Origin: Allacma fusca
Taxonomy: Eukaryota > Arthropoda > Collembola > Symphypleona > Sminthuridae
Direction: 5' to 3'
Assembly (NCBI GenBank): GCA_947179485.1
Contig: OX359249.1
Span: forward strand, 1,426,001 to 1,490,000
Length of the DNA stretch: 64,000 nucleotides
Made by a program: the position numbers and the translations under genes. The number at the start of each line of letters is the position of its first letter. Position 1 is the stretch's first letter. The notes under the pieces were generated by a model. The model was not told the origin of the DNA, ran no database searches, and worked only from the letters and a program-made list of their open reading frames with translations. Positions 34,922-46,103 of this stretch are shown piece by piece.

Positions 34922-36205
34922 TTAGCCCCCAGATTGGTGAGACGTATTGGTATTTGGTAGTATTGTTGCGTTTAATAGATTAGCTGTGATATCCCAGGAA
35001 TCCATATGGGAGGAGTTTATTGCATTTATTAAAGCACTTGAGGCCGAATAAGGTTTAGATTTTACATGGGCGAAGTTTTTCGTAAACGTTCCAGAGGATT
35101 GAAAAACTATGCCTAGGTATGTGTACTCTTTTACCTTCGTTATCACCTTTCCTTCCCAATACCACTTAGTTCTCTTTGGTAAAATTCCCCTAGGGGAAAA
35201 GACCATAATATTCGTCTTAAGTAGATTAATTTCAAGTTCCATTTCAGCGCAGTGTTTTTGTAGTACGTCAATTTTTTCCTGTAAACTGATTTTACCATCA
35301 ACAATGATGAACGTGTCATCTACGAATAACAGTTGATTTATTCTTTCGTATCCCATGTTAATTGGAGGTGCTCCGTGGTCGTCCATATATTTATCCAGGT
35401 CACCTATGTATATAGAAAACAAAAGCGGGCTAAGGATTTCTCCCTGGAGTACTCCCATTGTTACTTGAATAGGGCTGGATTGACCTTCCACGCTTCCTAT
35501 AATGAAGCTCGTATTATCACACAGAGATTTAATGATTCTAATAATGCTTACACTAATTCCTAGCTTGTCCATTTTTCCCCAAAGGAGATGATGCTTGAAG
35601 GAATCAAATGCCCGCTTAAAATCTACGAAGTACAAAAAGCTTTGAGTTTCTTAATAGTCGTGACTGCACTAGAATTTAAGCAAAAAATCGTATCTGTACA
35701 CCCACGTTTTTGCCTAATGCCTGCTTGAAATTCTGGGATAACTCTTCTTCACACCAACTATAGAGCCTCTTGTACACTATTGTAGTAAATAACTTTGCAT
35801 TCGTATTGATCAGAGCAATCCCTCTGTAGTTAAATGGGTCTTCTGAATCTCTTTTCTTGGGAAGGCACTAATTCTATTTCTGACCATTTCATTGGAGTTT
35901 GCTACGACTTCCAAATTTCGTTGAACAGAAGTAGGATTTCATTTTGTAGGTTAGAGTGGCAGTTCCTTAGGAATTCCTTTGTCACTTTGTCGATCCCAGG
36001 AGCTGTTTGTTTTCAGTGTAGTAAGAGCTGCGTTTAGTTCTTTCAGGGAGATTGATTTGTTTAGGTTATAATCCACGTGATTAAATTCATGTAAAGACCA
36101 AGGCTTTTGGAAGGTATATGTTCTTTGTAGAAATTTGCCCACTTTTCCTCGTTTTCTAATTTTGGGGGTTGTCTGCCATTTCGAAATACGTTGATTGTTT
36201 TCCAA
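34922..36205 (-). pseudogene. LINE reverse transcriptase (broken)
   Basis: The main open piece, 35635-34922, carries motif A (YFVDFKRAFDSF), motif B (GVLQGEILSPLLFSIYI) and motif C (FVDDT). The thumb (KVITKVKEYTYLG) follows. The upstream piece 36205-35951 holds the N-terminal RT block (ISLKELNAALTTLKTNS). Pieces at 34871-34307 continue the C-terminus. Stops and frameshifts separate them. The clade is not certain from reading; I/Jockey-group relatives are plausible. Confidence 0.8.
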
Positions 36206-36589
36206 AATTGGGATGTACTTTTGTACTCACGTAGTTTACTTTTAGTTTCTTCCCAACTCTCCCTTTTCTTTTGTTTTATCAGATTTTAGTGAATTTGTTT
36301 GTATTCGATTGTCATCATACGATTTCAAGACTTTTCCATAGTTATCAAACTTTTTTTGAGTACCTACATTCTGAGTCGACCCGTGGTTTCATTTGCCATA
36401 CACTCTTACAGTTCTTTAGGAATTTAATATTTGATTGCTCCACTGCTTCTTTAAAGCATGCGTTAATGTAGTTACATCCAGTGTCTGGAGATAACCTTAT
36501 TGCATCTTGCCTTCATTGTGGTTGAAATTGACTTGTGATCGTTAGGAAATTACCCTGTTCCCCTGGTTTCCACTTAAAGTGTTTGGAGA

Positions 36590-36781
36590 TTATTTTGTAT
36601 GTACACGTTTCTTGGTTTCCCCATTTGAGAGTGAGTGTGCCAATAGAGTGAGACAACATATTTGACCTTTAAGTCTAGAATCTTGACTGCACTTCCTGTT
36701 AGCCCAAACTAGGTCGATCGTACTTGCCCAGAATCGGTTATTCAAATCTGTAATAATTATATCAATAAAACGTGTTATCAA
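36590..36781 (-). pseudogene. LINE AP-type endonuclease fragment
   Basis: LNNRFWASTIDLVWAN matches the S-x-(I/L)DLV region near the end of apurinic-type LINE endonucleases. Its position upstream of RT on the same strand agrees. The rest of the domain to about 37200 is decayed and then interrupted by the Copia insertion. Confidence 0.6.
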
Positions 36782-37214
36782 GTAATCAGCTTCGTTTCCT
36801 GGAGGTATGTAGATCGCTAATAAAACTAGAGATTCATTCCGATTTCCGTTAGGGATGATTTCGGCTGCGATGAATCCAAATTGTATAACACTTCTGTAAT
36901 TTCAAATGCATTCTTTCCTGTTAAAAGTAATTACCCTCCGCTTGCTCTTCCTTTTTACTTGCATTCGTTTTGCTCTAGATACAACCACGTTTTAATTGAA
37001 CATTAATAGTTTCTGTAATTTCGGATTTTCTTATTCAGACCAGGTTTCACGTACGTATAAATGTCTTTTGGGATCAAGTTTTTAAAGTTTGTTAAACCGC
37101 AGTTTGCTGCAGTGCCATAAAGAGATTGTTGTTGACCTTGGCGATTGTGTTAAGAGCGAGGCGTCCTTTCATTGTTTTTTCGGGCAAAGTCCCGGAATCT
37201 CTTTGATTTGAACT

Positions 37215-37219
37215 GTTTC
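37215..37219. repeat. Target-site duplication GTTTC of the Copia element (left)
   Basis: GTTTC here and at 44388-44392 flank the element exactly. Five bases is the usual duplication size for Copia integrases. Confidence 0.9.
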
Positions 37220-37737
37220 TGTTGAAATTATTAGTAAATCATTTAGGAATTAAGCAAATGGACTTGTAAGAATGATTTGAAATGAGAATGATTTTTTCAT
37301 GTATAAAGTATTTATCATGAAGTATGAAAAGAGGAACTGAAAGTGATGACTAAGGGATAACACACTTCAAGCAAGAGTTTCAAGAGGAGGAAACTTGACC
37401 GCGAGGATGCAACGCATTGGACTTTGCTGACACAGCAGATGACAGTTTTATGACGGTAATAAAACTCGGGACTGACTCAAGACTCAAGACCAGCTCAAGT
37501 ATATATAAGATTTGTGACACACAAATACATTGACGAAACCTCCTCTTGTTATTTGTACATTATTTAGATGCTAAATTAAACTTGATGTAAACTTGGACTA
37601 GATAATGTTATTTAAGCAGATGAACCTGTAACTTTGGATAATAATCGATAATAATCAATCAGAGAATAAAGTTAGAGATCTATTGTATTATTCAAGAGAA
37701 ATATAGTGAATACTGATTTATTCCATATTTCACAATA
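37220..37737 (+). repeat. Copia 5' LTR (518 bp)
   Basis: It starts TGTTGAAATTA and ends TTCACAATA. Compared with the 3' LTR it has 60 extra bases (between GAGGAAAC and GGTAATAAAAC, about 37393-37453) and about two substitutions. A TATATAAG box lies near 37502, and AATAAA near 37665 may serve polyadenylation. Confidence 0.95.
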
Positions 37738-37755
37738 CGTTATCAGCACTGGCTA
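37738..37755 (+). promoter_or_regulatory. Candidate primer-binding site
   Basis: CGTTATCAGCACTGGC follows the 5' LTR directly. TATCAG is common at this site in Copia elements primed by tRNA or half-tRNA; the tRNA was not identified. Confidence 0.5.
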
Positions 37756-38132
37756 AATTCACTGCAAAAGTGAAAAAGAAGATTTTTTCCGACGTGGAAA
37801 TTTCTACAGTGAATTTTAAGACTGCACAGAGGTGTTCTTCAAAATTTTAAAGAGTGAAACTTAAGAGTGATAGTTTTTTTACGAGAGATTTCATTTTTTT
37901 GTTGTTGACGTACAACAAAGTTTAAAAGTGATAACTTTCAGTGAGTAAAGTTCTGTATCAACTTACCCCGAGTGAAATAGTGCAAAACTATTTTACTAAC
38001 AACTCTAAATCCCGACGACGGATTTAGCTGGAAATTTCTGTGACAACAGAAGAGTGTGTGTACTTCATACAGAGTGACCAAAAACTCCGCTAAGGAATTT
38101 TTATTCAAAAGTTTTTCCAGTTGACAGTCACG

Positions 38133-40184
38133 ATGTCTACAACTACAAACAACCATTATGTCACCCGGAGGTTTGACACAGCGTCAATTACGAAGCTCAA
38201 CGGGGACAATTACCGGATTTGGAAAACAAGGTTAGTAAGTGTTTTTACGGCTCACAAAATCATGGATGTCGTGGATGGATCCTTGACCAGACCATCTACA
38301 TCTGGAGACAGCCAGGACAAGTGGGACCAAGCCAACTCGGAGGCTTTAACAAGTATGTATCTTTCTATGTCTGATGCTGAGGTAGATAGAGTTTCGGGGT
38401 GCAAAACCTCAAACGAAGTATGGATTAAACTAAGAACAATGTATGAAAGCACATCCGGAGAGAGCAAGCAAGCTCTTCTCCAGAAATTCTTTAGCATAAA
38501 GGAAGGAGACTACAACTCTCCGGTCAAGACAATGGGCGAGTCCAGAACTTGGCTGCCCAGCTAAACTCCATAGGATCAAAGATGGACGACGATTCCATTG
38601 TGGCTCGCGTAATCTCTAGCCTCATGGCAGAGAAATTCAGGAATTTCAGAGAAGCCTGGAGATCTGTAGATGTCAGTAAGCAAACTACTGCACTTCTACT
38701 ATCAAGACTGAAGACCTGGGAACTCGAGGATCAAGAGTCAGGAAGTCTTGCGAAAAACAGTGAAAGTGGAAAAGCTTTCTCAGCACAGAAGCAAAATGGG
38801 AAGAAACCCAAATTGACCAAAGAGGAAATTGCTGAATTGAAGAAAAAGACAAAATGCCATATTTGCGCAAAGCAAGGGCATTGGGCTCGGGAATGTTCAG
38901 AAAAGAAAAAAAAGAACGAGTCTAAGCAGACAACAACCACAAGTCAACTCAAATCTGGTGGAACTGCCTATGCAGCTGGAGACCACACGGTTGATTGGGT
39001 TAATGACTGTGGAGCTGATGCACATTACTGTGGAAGATTAGAATGGTTCTCGGAATATGAAAAATATTCGGAACCACAGCAAATTGGACTGGCGAACGGA
39101 TCATTCATGCAGGCCCTTGGAATAGGAAAGGTGAAGGTCCTTGCTCTCAAACGAGGCAATTGGGAAACCATCGAGATTGGAAATGTTCTATACATCCCTG
39201 GAGCAGCAAACTTACTTTCAGAAAATGTCCTCTTGAAAAAGGGATACAGAATAGAGAAAGAAGGAACAGAAGATTTTATTTTCTTCAAGGATGGAGTACC
39301 GGACATTCAAGCCTACATGAAGAATGGACTTCAGATTATGAGGTTCAGACCTATAATTAACAATGCATTTGCTTGCAAAAAGCAAGTTAACTGGCACTCA
39401 AGATTGGGACACATCAACTACAGTTTTTTGAAGAAAACTAAGGACAAAGGAGCAGTATATGGTCTCGAAGACATGAAAATTGATGACTCACCATGTTCAA
39501 TATGCAAGATAGGAAAAGCGGTAAAACAGTCCTACCCAGAAGTCGCAAAGACTGGGATAGTTAAGACTGGTGAAGTTTTACATGTAGATTTGATATATGG
39601 ACTCACACCATCAAATAGCGCTAGCAAATACTGTCTATTAGTCAAAGACGAAGAATCGTCTTTTAGACATGGATATTTTCAAAGGACAAAGGATGAGACC
39701 GCTGAAAACATCAAAGAAGTGGTTAACTTCATGAGTAACCAGACTGGAAATACAGTCAAGATTTTCCGTTCAGATAATGGAACCGAGTTTGTGAATCAAA
39801 CTGAAGCAATTCTTTTCAGAGAAAGGAATTCTACATGGGCTCAACGCCCCGCACACCCCTCAAGCAAATGGATTTATTGAGCGTGATGTACGCACAATCC
39901 AAGACGCAGCACGCACTATGCTTACGCAAAGTAAGTTAGGTGACAAATTTTGGGAAGATGCAGTTGGAGTAGCATGCTATATGCTCAACAGGACTCTCAA
40001 TTCCCATAATACTGAGATCACACCCTGGGAAAAGGTGTTCAAGAAGAAGCCATCCTTAAGACATGTACGGACGTTTGGTTGTACTGCATACGCCAAAATC
40101 ATGCATGGGCATCAGTAGTGGAACGACGCAGCCCTGGAGACAATTCTGGTAGGATACAATTCCCTCAACAAGAAATTACAAACT
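38133..40184 (+). pseudogene. Copia gag, protease, integrase (frameshifted)
   Basis: The first frame (ATG 38133; an upstream in-frame ATG also lies at 38121) encodes the Copia-type capsid region (TKLNGDNYRIWK). It shifts near 38535, continues with a CCHC knuckle (CHICAKQGHWAREC, 38855-38896), a protease site with DCGAD in place of the usual DSGA (about 39005), the GAG-pre-integrase block (WHSRLGHINYSF, CSIC), and integrase (HVDLIYG, RSDNGTEF). A second shift occurs near 39835; the next frame has the integrase Glu region (PQANGFIERDVR). A TAG stops it at 40116-40118, after which the same frame resumes. In normal Copia elements this is one continuous polyprotein that forms virus-like particles, processes itself and integrates cDNA. 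Confidence 0.9.
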
Positions 40185-42200
40185 GTGGGTACCAGTCACA
40201 ACAAATACATAGAGCAGGTAAAGCACGTAACTTTTGATGAAGACACCCTGGGTATCATTGATAATAACTCTATGAGTATTATTCCTGAGGATGAGGTTAC
40301 CGTACATGAGCAAGTCATTTGTCCCGCCAGACAAATTGACACATTGCCCAGGAGCATATTGAAGAAATCAAGTCCTCCTGTACAAAGTAAGGCAAACTTA
40401 CCTAGTACGAGCACAAGCAAGGCAAATACCCCGGAACAGGTATTTTTAAGTCCTACCTCAAGCCGTGATAATTCCCCCGAAAGGGATTTATTCACACCAA
40501 CTAACTCAGACGATGAGGGTTCTACACCCAGGAAACGGTTTGTGTCATGGCCTGACACAGAACCAGAGATGTTTGAGAAGTCAGATGAAGAAATGGAACA
40601 GGATCCAGTTCCAGAACCAACGGTACGACGTTCAGGGAGAGTAACTACCCAGACGAACAAGTATCAAGCAGGGTTTCTCGCTGAGCAAATCAGTGAACCT
40701 AAGAGCTACAAAGAAGCAATTCATTCCAAATTCAAGAACGAATGGAAAGAAGCGATGGACGATGAAGTCTGTAGTCTTGCAGAGCAAGAAACGTGGGCTC
40801 TTGTAAAAAGAACTCCACAGCAAAGACTCATAAAGAATATGTGGGTCTATAAACTGAAGAACGGCCCTGACGGACCAAGATTTAAAGCAAGACTTGTTGC
40901 GAAAGGTTACAGTCAAAAGGAAGGGATTGACTTTCAAGAAACATTTGCTCCAGTCAGCAGATATGAGACCGTCAGGATTCTACTCTCCATCGCAGCTGCT
41001 CGGAATATACACATCATGCAATTTGATGTAGCAACCGCATTCCTGAACAGTCCATTAGATGAAGATATATATATGGAGCAGCCCGAAGGTTACAATGCAG
41101 AACCTGGAATGGTATGCAAACTATTGAAAGGCCTTTACGGATTGAAACAAGCTCCTAGGAACTGGAATAAAACTTTACAGGAAAAGTTATCCAGCATGGG
41201 ATTCTACCCTATGGACAGCGACCCTTGCTTATTTAAGAAGGATCATGACGGACATCCTATATATATGACTATATATGTAGATGACGGACTTGTTATAGGA
41301 CAGTCCAAAGAAGAATTGGAGGCTATAATTGCTGACTTGAAGGACAGCTTTAAGCTCACCATTCAACCCCTGAAGAAATTTCTTGGTATAGAAATTATCA
41401 GGAATGAGGACGGAATTTTTATTCACCAGGAATCATATGTTCAAGAGCTTTTGAGAAGATTTGGCATGGAACAGTGCAAAACTGTTGAGATTCCGATGGA
41501 CCAAGGTCTACAGTTGGCCGCAGTAAGTCCATCAGACACTGCCTACAATTTTCAGGAACTCATTGGTGCTCTGCTATACCTAGCAAGATGCACGAGACCG
41601 GACATCACATATGCTGTTCACTACCTCGCGAGATTTTTTGCAGGATACGGGAGAGAACACTATGAAGCTGGAAAGAAAATTCTGAGATACCTCAAAGGGA
41701 CGCAAAGTCTCGGTATATTTTATTGGCAATCAGAAGATGATATCATTCAAGCTTATGTTGACGCAGATTATGGTTCAGACAAGAACTCTAGGAAGTCCAC
41801 ACCAGGAAACTTATTCACCTTCAATGGGAGTCCAGTTTCGTGGCTGAGCAAACGACAGACATGTATATCACTGTCCTCAACGGAAAGTGAATATGTGTCG
41901 TTAGCTCAAGGAGGAAAGGATGCTGTATGGATACGGAAGATTTACGAAGACTTCGGAGTAGCAAACACTCCTATTTCTATTCTCACGGATAGCCAAAGTG
42001 CTATGAAGTTAGCGAACAACCCGGAGTTCCATGAAAAATCCAAACACATTGACATCCGACACCATTTTATCAGAGACTTGGTAGAGACAAAGCAAGTTGC
42101 TCTAAAGCATTTGCCGGATATTGTCCAACCAGCTGACATTCTAACCAAGGCGGTTGGAAGAGTCAATTTCTTGAAGAAAAGATCAATTATGGGAATGCAA
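40185..42200 (+). CDS. Copia reverse transcriptase and RNase H
   Basis: An uninterrupted frame holds RT: WVYKLKNGPDGPRFKARLVAKGY, FDVATAFLNSPLDEDIYMEQPEGY and the catalytic YVDD at about 41274-41285. RNase H follows with YVDADYGSDKNSRKSTPG, SLSSTESEYVSL and DSQSA..KHIDIRHHFIRD. These are diagnostic Ty1/Copia motifs and all key residues are present. The frame does not stop after RNase H but runs straight into the envelope-like region. Upstream breaks mean this copy cannot make the whole polyprotein. Confidence 0.95.
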
Positions 42201-43859
42201 CTTCCACCCGAAGCAAAAGAAGAACCTGTAAAGCGCAGAGCTTTATGCAGTATAATAGTGGATCCAAAAAGGCCAAAATTGTTTTGGACCTTATCACTCT
42301 TCTTGTCATTACTGACACTCGGAGGAGCAAGTAATGGAAGCCCACTACTTTGGAGGAAAACGTATGACCCAGCTGTAATTGGCTTCAAAGCTTTTACAAT
42401 GAAGATAAACCTAATTTCGCCGTGCACATTCCTACCTATTGAATGTACGGACGTAAATATGGCGGAAGCACTGAGGAAACAGTGTGAAGAAACCTACGAT
42501 GAACTTTTCTCTAGGAACATTGAAAGGATTTGTCCCAGCGAGAAAACTCTCCACAAAAGAGGGAAGAGATTGATATTTATTGCAGGTTTCATAATTGTGG
42601 CGGTACTGGCTAGCGCAGGTTTGGGCATAGGAACCTTTGCTCTGACAAAAACTTACCAACTGGAGACCCGTCAATCAGAGCTACTGGCAGCTCTAGATGA
42701 ATTAAAACGAGATGTCTTTGCAGCTAACAAAAGGATGAAGACATTTCAAATGGAGATACGCAAAGTAACCTCCTGATTGGATACATTAGAGGCAGATCTA
42801 ATGTCTTTTAAACAGAAAGTAATCGAGCTTCAGTATGTAATTTCCTACCTCACAGGACGACTGTTAGAGGGTAAAAGAATTTTACAACTTACGGAGAGAA
42901 CCTGGAGGAAAAAGGAATTGTCCACTGAGTTGTTCAATTACCTTAACATCACATTACCGTGTGGAGAAGACTGCTTTGCAGAATATGGAACTTTTCAAAG
43001 TTGTGTGATGGATGAAAACAAAAAGGCAATAACATTGGACTTCACCATTCCAATCGTTAATAGGAGCCTTATCAGAGTCAAAGCCGATCCATTTGACATT
43101 ATGACGAAAAGGAATAATGTTACATGCAGACTGAAGTATAACGGTCCTATTTTAGCGACCATATCAGCAGAGGAAGATTGTGTCTACAATACACAATTCC
43201 AGGAGGAAATGAGACAATTGTCACTAGACGTGTCATTAAATTGTACGAACAGTTCTATTTTTGAAGACGGAACTTACTACAAAACTGAGAGATGCAAAAT
43301 CTCCAGAGACGAAGATGAGAAGGAGTTTATCCAAGTTAAACTCTTCAACAACCTATATTATATATACTGTCCAGGAAGCAGTTATGTAATTGGAAGGAGA
43401 AGTATTTTGTGTCCACTCCATGTGTTCACACTACCCTTATCGGCGACATTCACATTGAATGGAATAGAGTATAAAGGATCGATTCTAAAGGTCAATTACC
43501 GAGAAAAAGAAGATCCGTTGTTAATTGAGCAGATCAATTACCATCTCAATCCGAACATCAATTGGAAAAATCTCACAGCCGAGATTGATGAAGATTGGAA
43601 AAACAGCGAACTTGAGATTGAAAGAGAAGTGCATAACTTGTCTGTATTTCAATACTCCAATAGTTCATGGACAACGGCAGAAGTTTTACTGATTATCAGT
43701 GCATGCATATGTGGAAGCATTGCATTTTTGATTGCAGCTAGAAAATGCATCAAAAAGTTCAAGTCGCAAAGACAAGGACGAAATGCAACAGCAGAAGGAG
43801 AAAAGAAGGAGGAATCCATTCCACTTCAAGAAATCGTAGAAAATAATTTTTACAATTGA
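42201..43859 (+). CDS. Envelope-like glycoprotein region of the Copia element (one in-frame TGA)
   Basis: The region continues in frame from RNase H. A hydrophobic signal-peptide-like segment (about 42270-42333, WTLSLFLSLLTLGG) precedes a short cysteine-containing ectodomain. A basic site KRGKR (42555-42569) is followed at once by a hydrophobic, glycine/alanine-rich segment like a fusion peptide. A heptad-rich coiled coil (about 42660-42860) holds a TGA at 42774-42776; the frame stays open after it. Eight N-x-S/T sequons and many cysteines follow, then a single hydrophobic anchor (about 43680-43743) and a 35-40-residue basic/acidic tail. This is the layout of class-I-like fusion glycoproteins such as errantivirus or baculovirus F-type envelopes. 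No sequence homology search was possible. A spliced or proteolytically released product would be needed. This copy is broken at the TGA. Confidence 0.8.
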
Positions 43860-43921
43860 AAGATTCGTAATAATTTTCTGTATATGTACATACATTGAAT
43901 AGTAATATTAGAAAATTGATT

Positions 43922-43929
43922 AAGGAGGA
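43922..43929 (+). promoter_or_regulatory. Copia polypurine tract
   Basis: AAGGAGGA directly precedes the 3' LTR, as needed to prime plus-strand DNA synthesis. Confidence 0.85.
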
Positions 43930-44387
43930 TGTTGAAATTATTAGTAAATCATTTAGGAATTAAGCAAATGGACTTGTAAGAATGATTTGAAATGAGAATG
44001 ATTTTGTCATGTATAAAGTATTTATCATGAAGTATGAAAAGAGGAACTGAAAGTGATGACTAAGGGATAACACACTTCAAGCAAGAGTTTCAAGAGGAGG
44101 AAACGGTAATAAAACTCGGGACTGACTCAAGACTCAAGACCAGCTCAAGTATATATAAGATTTGTGACACACAAATACATTGACGAAACTTCCTCTTGTT
44201 ATTTGTACATTATTTAGATGCTAAATTAAACTTGATGTAAACTTGGACTAGATAATGTTATTTAAGCAGATGAACCTGTAACTTTGGATAATAATCGATA
44301 ATAATCAATCAGAGAATAAAGTTAGAGATCTATTGTATTATTCAAGAGAAATATAGTGAATACTGATTTATTCCATATTTCACAATA
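43930..44387 (+). repeat. Copia 3' LTR (458 bp)
   Basis: Same start and end as the 5' LTR but lacking 60 bp. The rest is nearly identical (for example TTTTTTCATG against TTTTGTCATG and GAAACCTCCT against GAAACTTCCT). Confidence 0.95.
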
Positions 44388-44661
44388 GTTTCTAAGCCAT
44401 CCGATTCGTAGGTTTCTTTCCCTTTCCGGAATCCCTTAATTAGAAACCGATTACCATAGATGTGTGCTTTTTTCTCAGGATGTTTTGAATTTTATTCTTT
44501 CCTTCGTTCCACCAAGTTGCTTATTATTTGATTGAGGTCGCCGTTTATCCAGACTGTTTGTTCCGCCAGTATTTTTCAGTTGCTCCTTACCTTGTTGGCT
44601 TCTGAGAGGTTCTTGAATTTGCACTTGATTATGGACTTTCTTGCTGTCTCATCTGACCTAG

Positions 44662-45024
44662 TTATCGGAAGGATAATTTCGCAGCTGAAGGAGTGTTTCG
44701 GTGATCTTCATTTTTACCGTGAGGAACGAAATAACTACTGCTTTTGCTTGGTTCGCGTTTGAGTGATCTATTATTTTGTCCACGCCGGATACAACGAGGT
44801 AATTCTTTGTTATTAGGCTGGTTATAGTTCGAGTCGTTTTTAAATTTGCTTTTTGAGCTTTTCAATTTCTTTTTTGAGGACTTAATTTTCTTGTTCGAGT
44901 TGCTGTAGACGGATTTCAGTATTTGCCATAAAATTCTGTCTCGGTTCTCGGCTCTCCCGCTGCGGCCTGACGATTGAAACAAATTGCTTGCTAATTTGCT
45001 TTGTTCTTTCTTATGATTTTTCAA
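44662..45024 (-). pseudogene. LINE 5' region reading frame (lysine/serine-rich)
   Basis: A 120-codon frame rich in K, S, N and R (KKIKSSKKKLKSSKSKFK) lies between the Copia insertion and the LINE 5' end. A basic low-complexity product would fit an ORF1-type nucleic-acid-binding segment, but no fold or motif is recognised. It may be chance within LINE sequence. Confidence 0.35.
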
Positions 45025-46103
45025 GATTAATATTCTTTCGTCGGTTAATAATAAAAACGTACTTTCCCTCCCGGTGCGGTCCTCACAAAAAATTATATTT
45101 GTGCATTCAGCTTTAGTTACGAGTAATATTTGTTTTTCCTATGTTTACCAAAAATCTTTACGAACCCAACCGTGTGTCGGACCAGGGCCCAGCTATTGTG
45201 ATAACTTGAAGAGGCGTATATGTATGTCACTGCTTGTAATTTTCCCGTAAGCACTATGTCGTTACTGATTTGTCTTTGCTTATGGTTTAAACACTGTCAA
45301 ACAAGTTCCCCTTGGGTTAATAAAGGTTTTAGAATAGTACCTTTTCGAGTTTTATTCACTTCATACTCCTTATTTTTTACTTTCCTAAAATTGAAATTTG
45401 GGAGGATAAAAAATATGTGTTTACAATTAGCGCCACCCAAGGATCCCAACTTGTCTCCATCGCATCGGTATCTTTACTTTGTTGTGTTGGTATAAACTAT
45501 ACACGTGATTATTCAATTTTTGCGCAAGATATGATCAAGTTTAACGATGGCATTGGAGTTGATTGGCGCAGCGATTATTTGAAATACGCGATTTCTTCGG
45601 TAAAACTACATTTCCTTCTATAATCACACAGGATTTGTTTCATTAATTTCAAAGAGCAACACACAGGTTTCTTAAAATGGCCTCCTGATCTGATTCAACA
45701 CATGTTGATGTAAATTTATGTCGGAATCCTTTTGGTATATATCCTATTTCCACACAAGTAGATAAAATCCTGTTGCTATTTTCGACTACTTAAAAATACA
45801 GAGTGAAGTAGTTAAAAGTAGTTAAGTATTTTTGTGCTAATGTTTGAACATGTTCTGGATCCAATCTAGTTGCATATTCAAAAAGAGAAATGATTTGTAC
45901 GACGGTTAAGAGTTTCTACACACATTTTAGAAAGTAAAGGATAAAATAATAGTATTTTTATAATTAGTTAAAGACGCCAATAAAGTTTTTAAAGGATTAA
46001 CTATTTTCATATTAAAAAAACGAGTGATAATCACTTTAGATAATTGTAAAAACATGATTTTCTATTTTTGATTTGTTATTGAGTGAAATATGCAATACAT
46101 TTA

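Larger units (their letters stand above)
37220..44387 (+). mobile_element. Ty1/Copia retrotransposon with envelope-like 3' region
   Basis: It is 7168 bp with direct LTRs, a perfect 5-bp duplication, PBS-like sequence, gag-pro-int-RT-RH in Copia order, an envelope-like region in frame after RNase H, and a polypurine tract. LTR substitutions are very few, so insertion is recent, although this copy has two frameshifts and two in-frame stops. It sits in a LINE that sits in a Penelope-like element. Confidence 0.95.
34264..45460 (-). mobile_element. Non-LTR retrotransposon (LINE) split by the Copia element
   Basis: Flanked by CAACTTGTCTGCAT (34264-34277) and CAACTTGTCTCCAT (45447-45460), a 14-bp target duplication with one mismatch, inside the Penelope-like element. 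The 3' end (low coordinate side) shows AATAAATCTATCGATCTATC, a short tandem tail. Going up the minus strand come RT (about 34300-36210), endonuclease remains (about 36590-37200), then, after the Copia insertion, the 5' region (44393-45446). Coding frames are broken in many places. Confidence 0.8.

Noticed and set aside
35109-36471. Plus-strand open frames in the LINE RT region
   Set aside because: The RT motifs are on the minus strand; these are reverse-strand shadows.
38525-38570. Programmed ribosomal frameshift between Copia gag and pol
   Set aside because: The shift falls inside the capsid domain, before the zinc knuckle, with no slippery heptamer seen; Copia elements normally use one frame, so a one-base deletion is the simpler reading.
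42774-43859. Reassigned UGA codon (nonstandard genetic code) to explain in-frame TGA in the Copia env-like and Gypsy gag-like regions
   Set aside because: NIT2 ends with TGA at the expected length, and its four exons have no internal TGA. Both mobile elements also carry frameshifts or other stops, so ordinary decay explains them.
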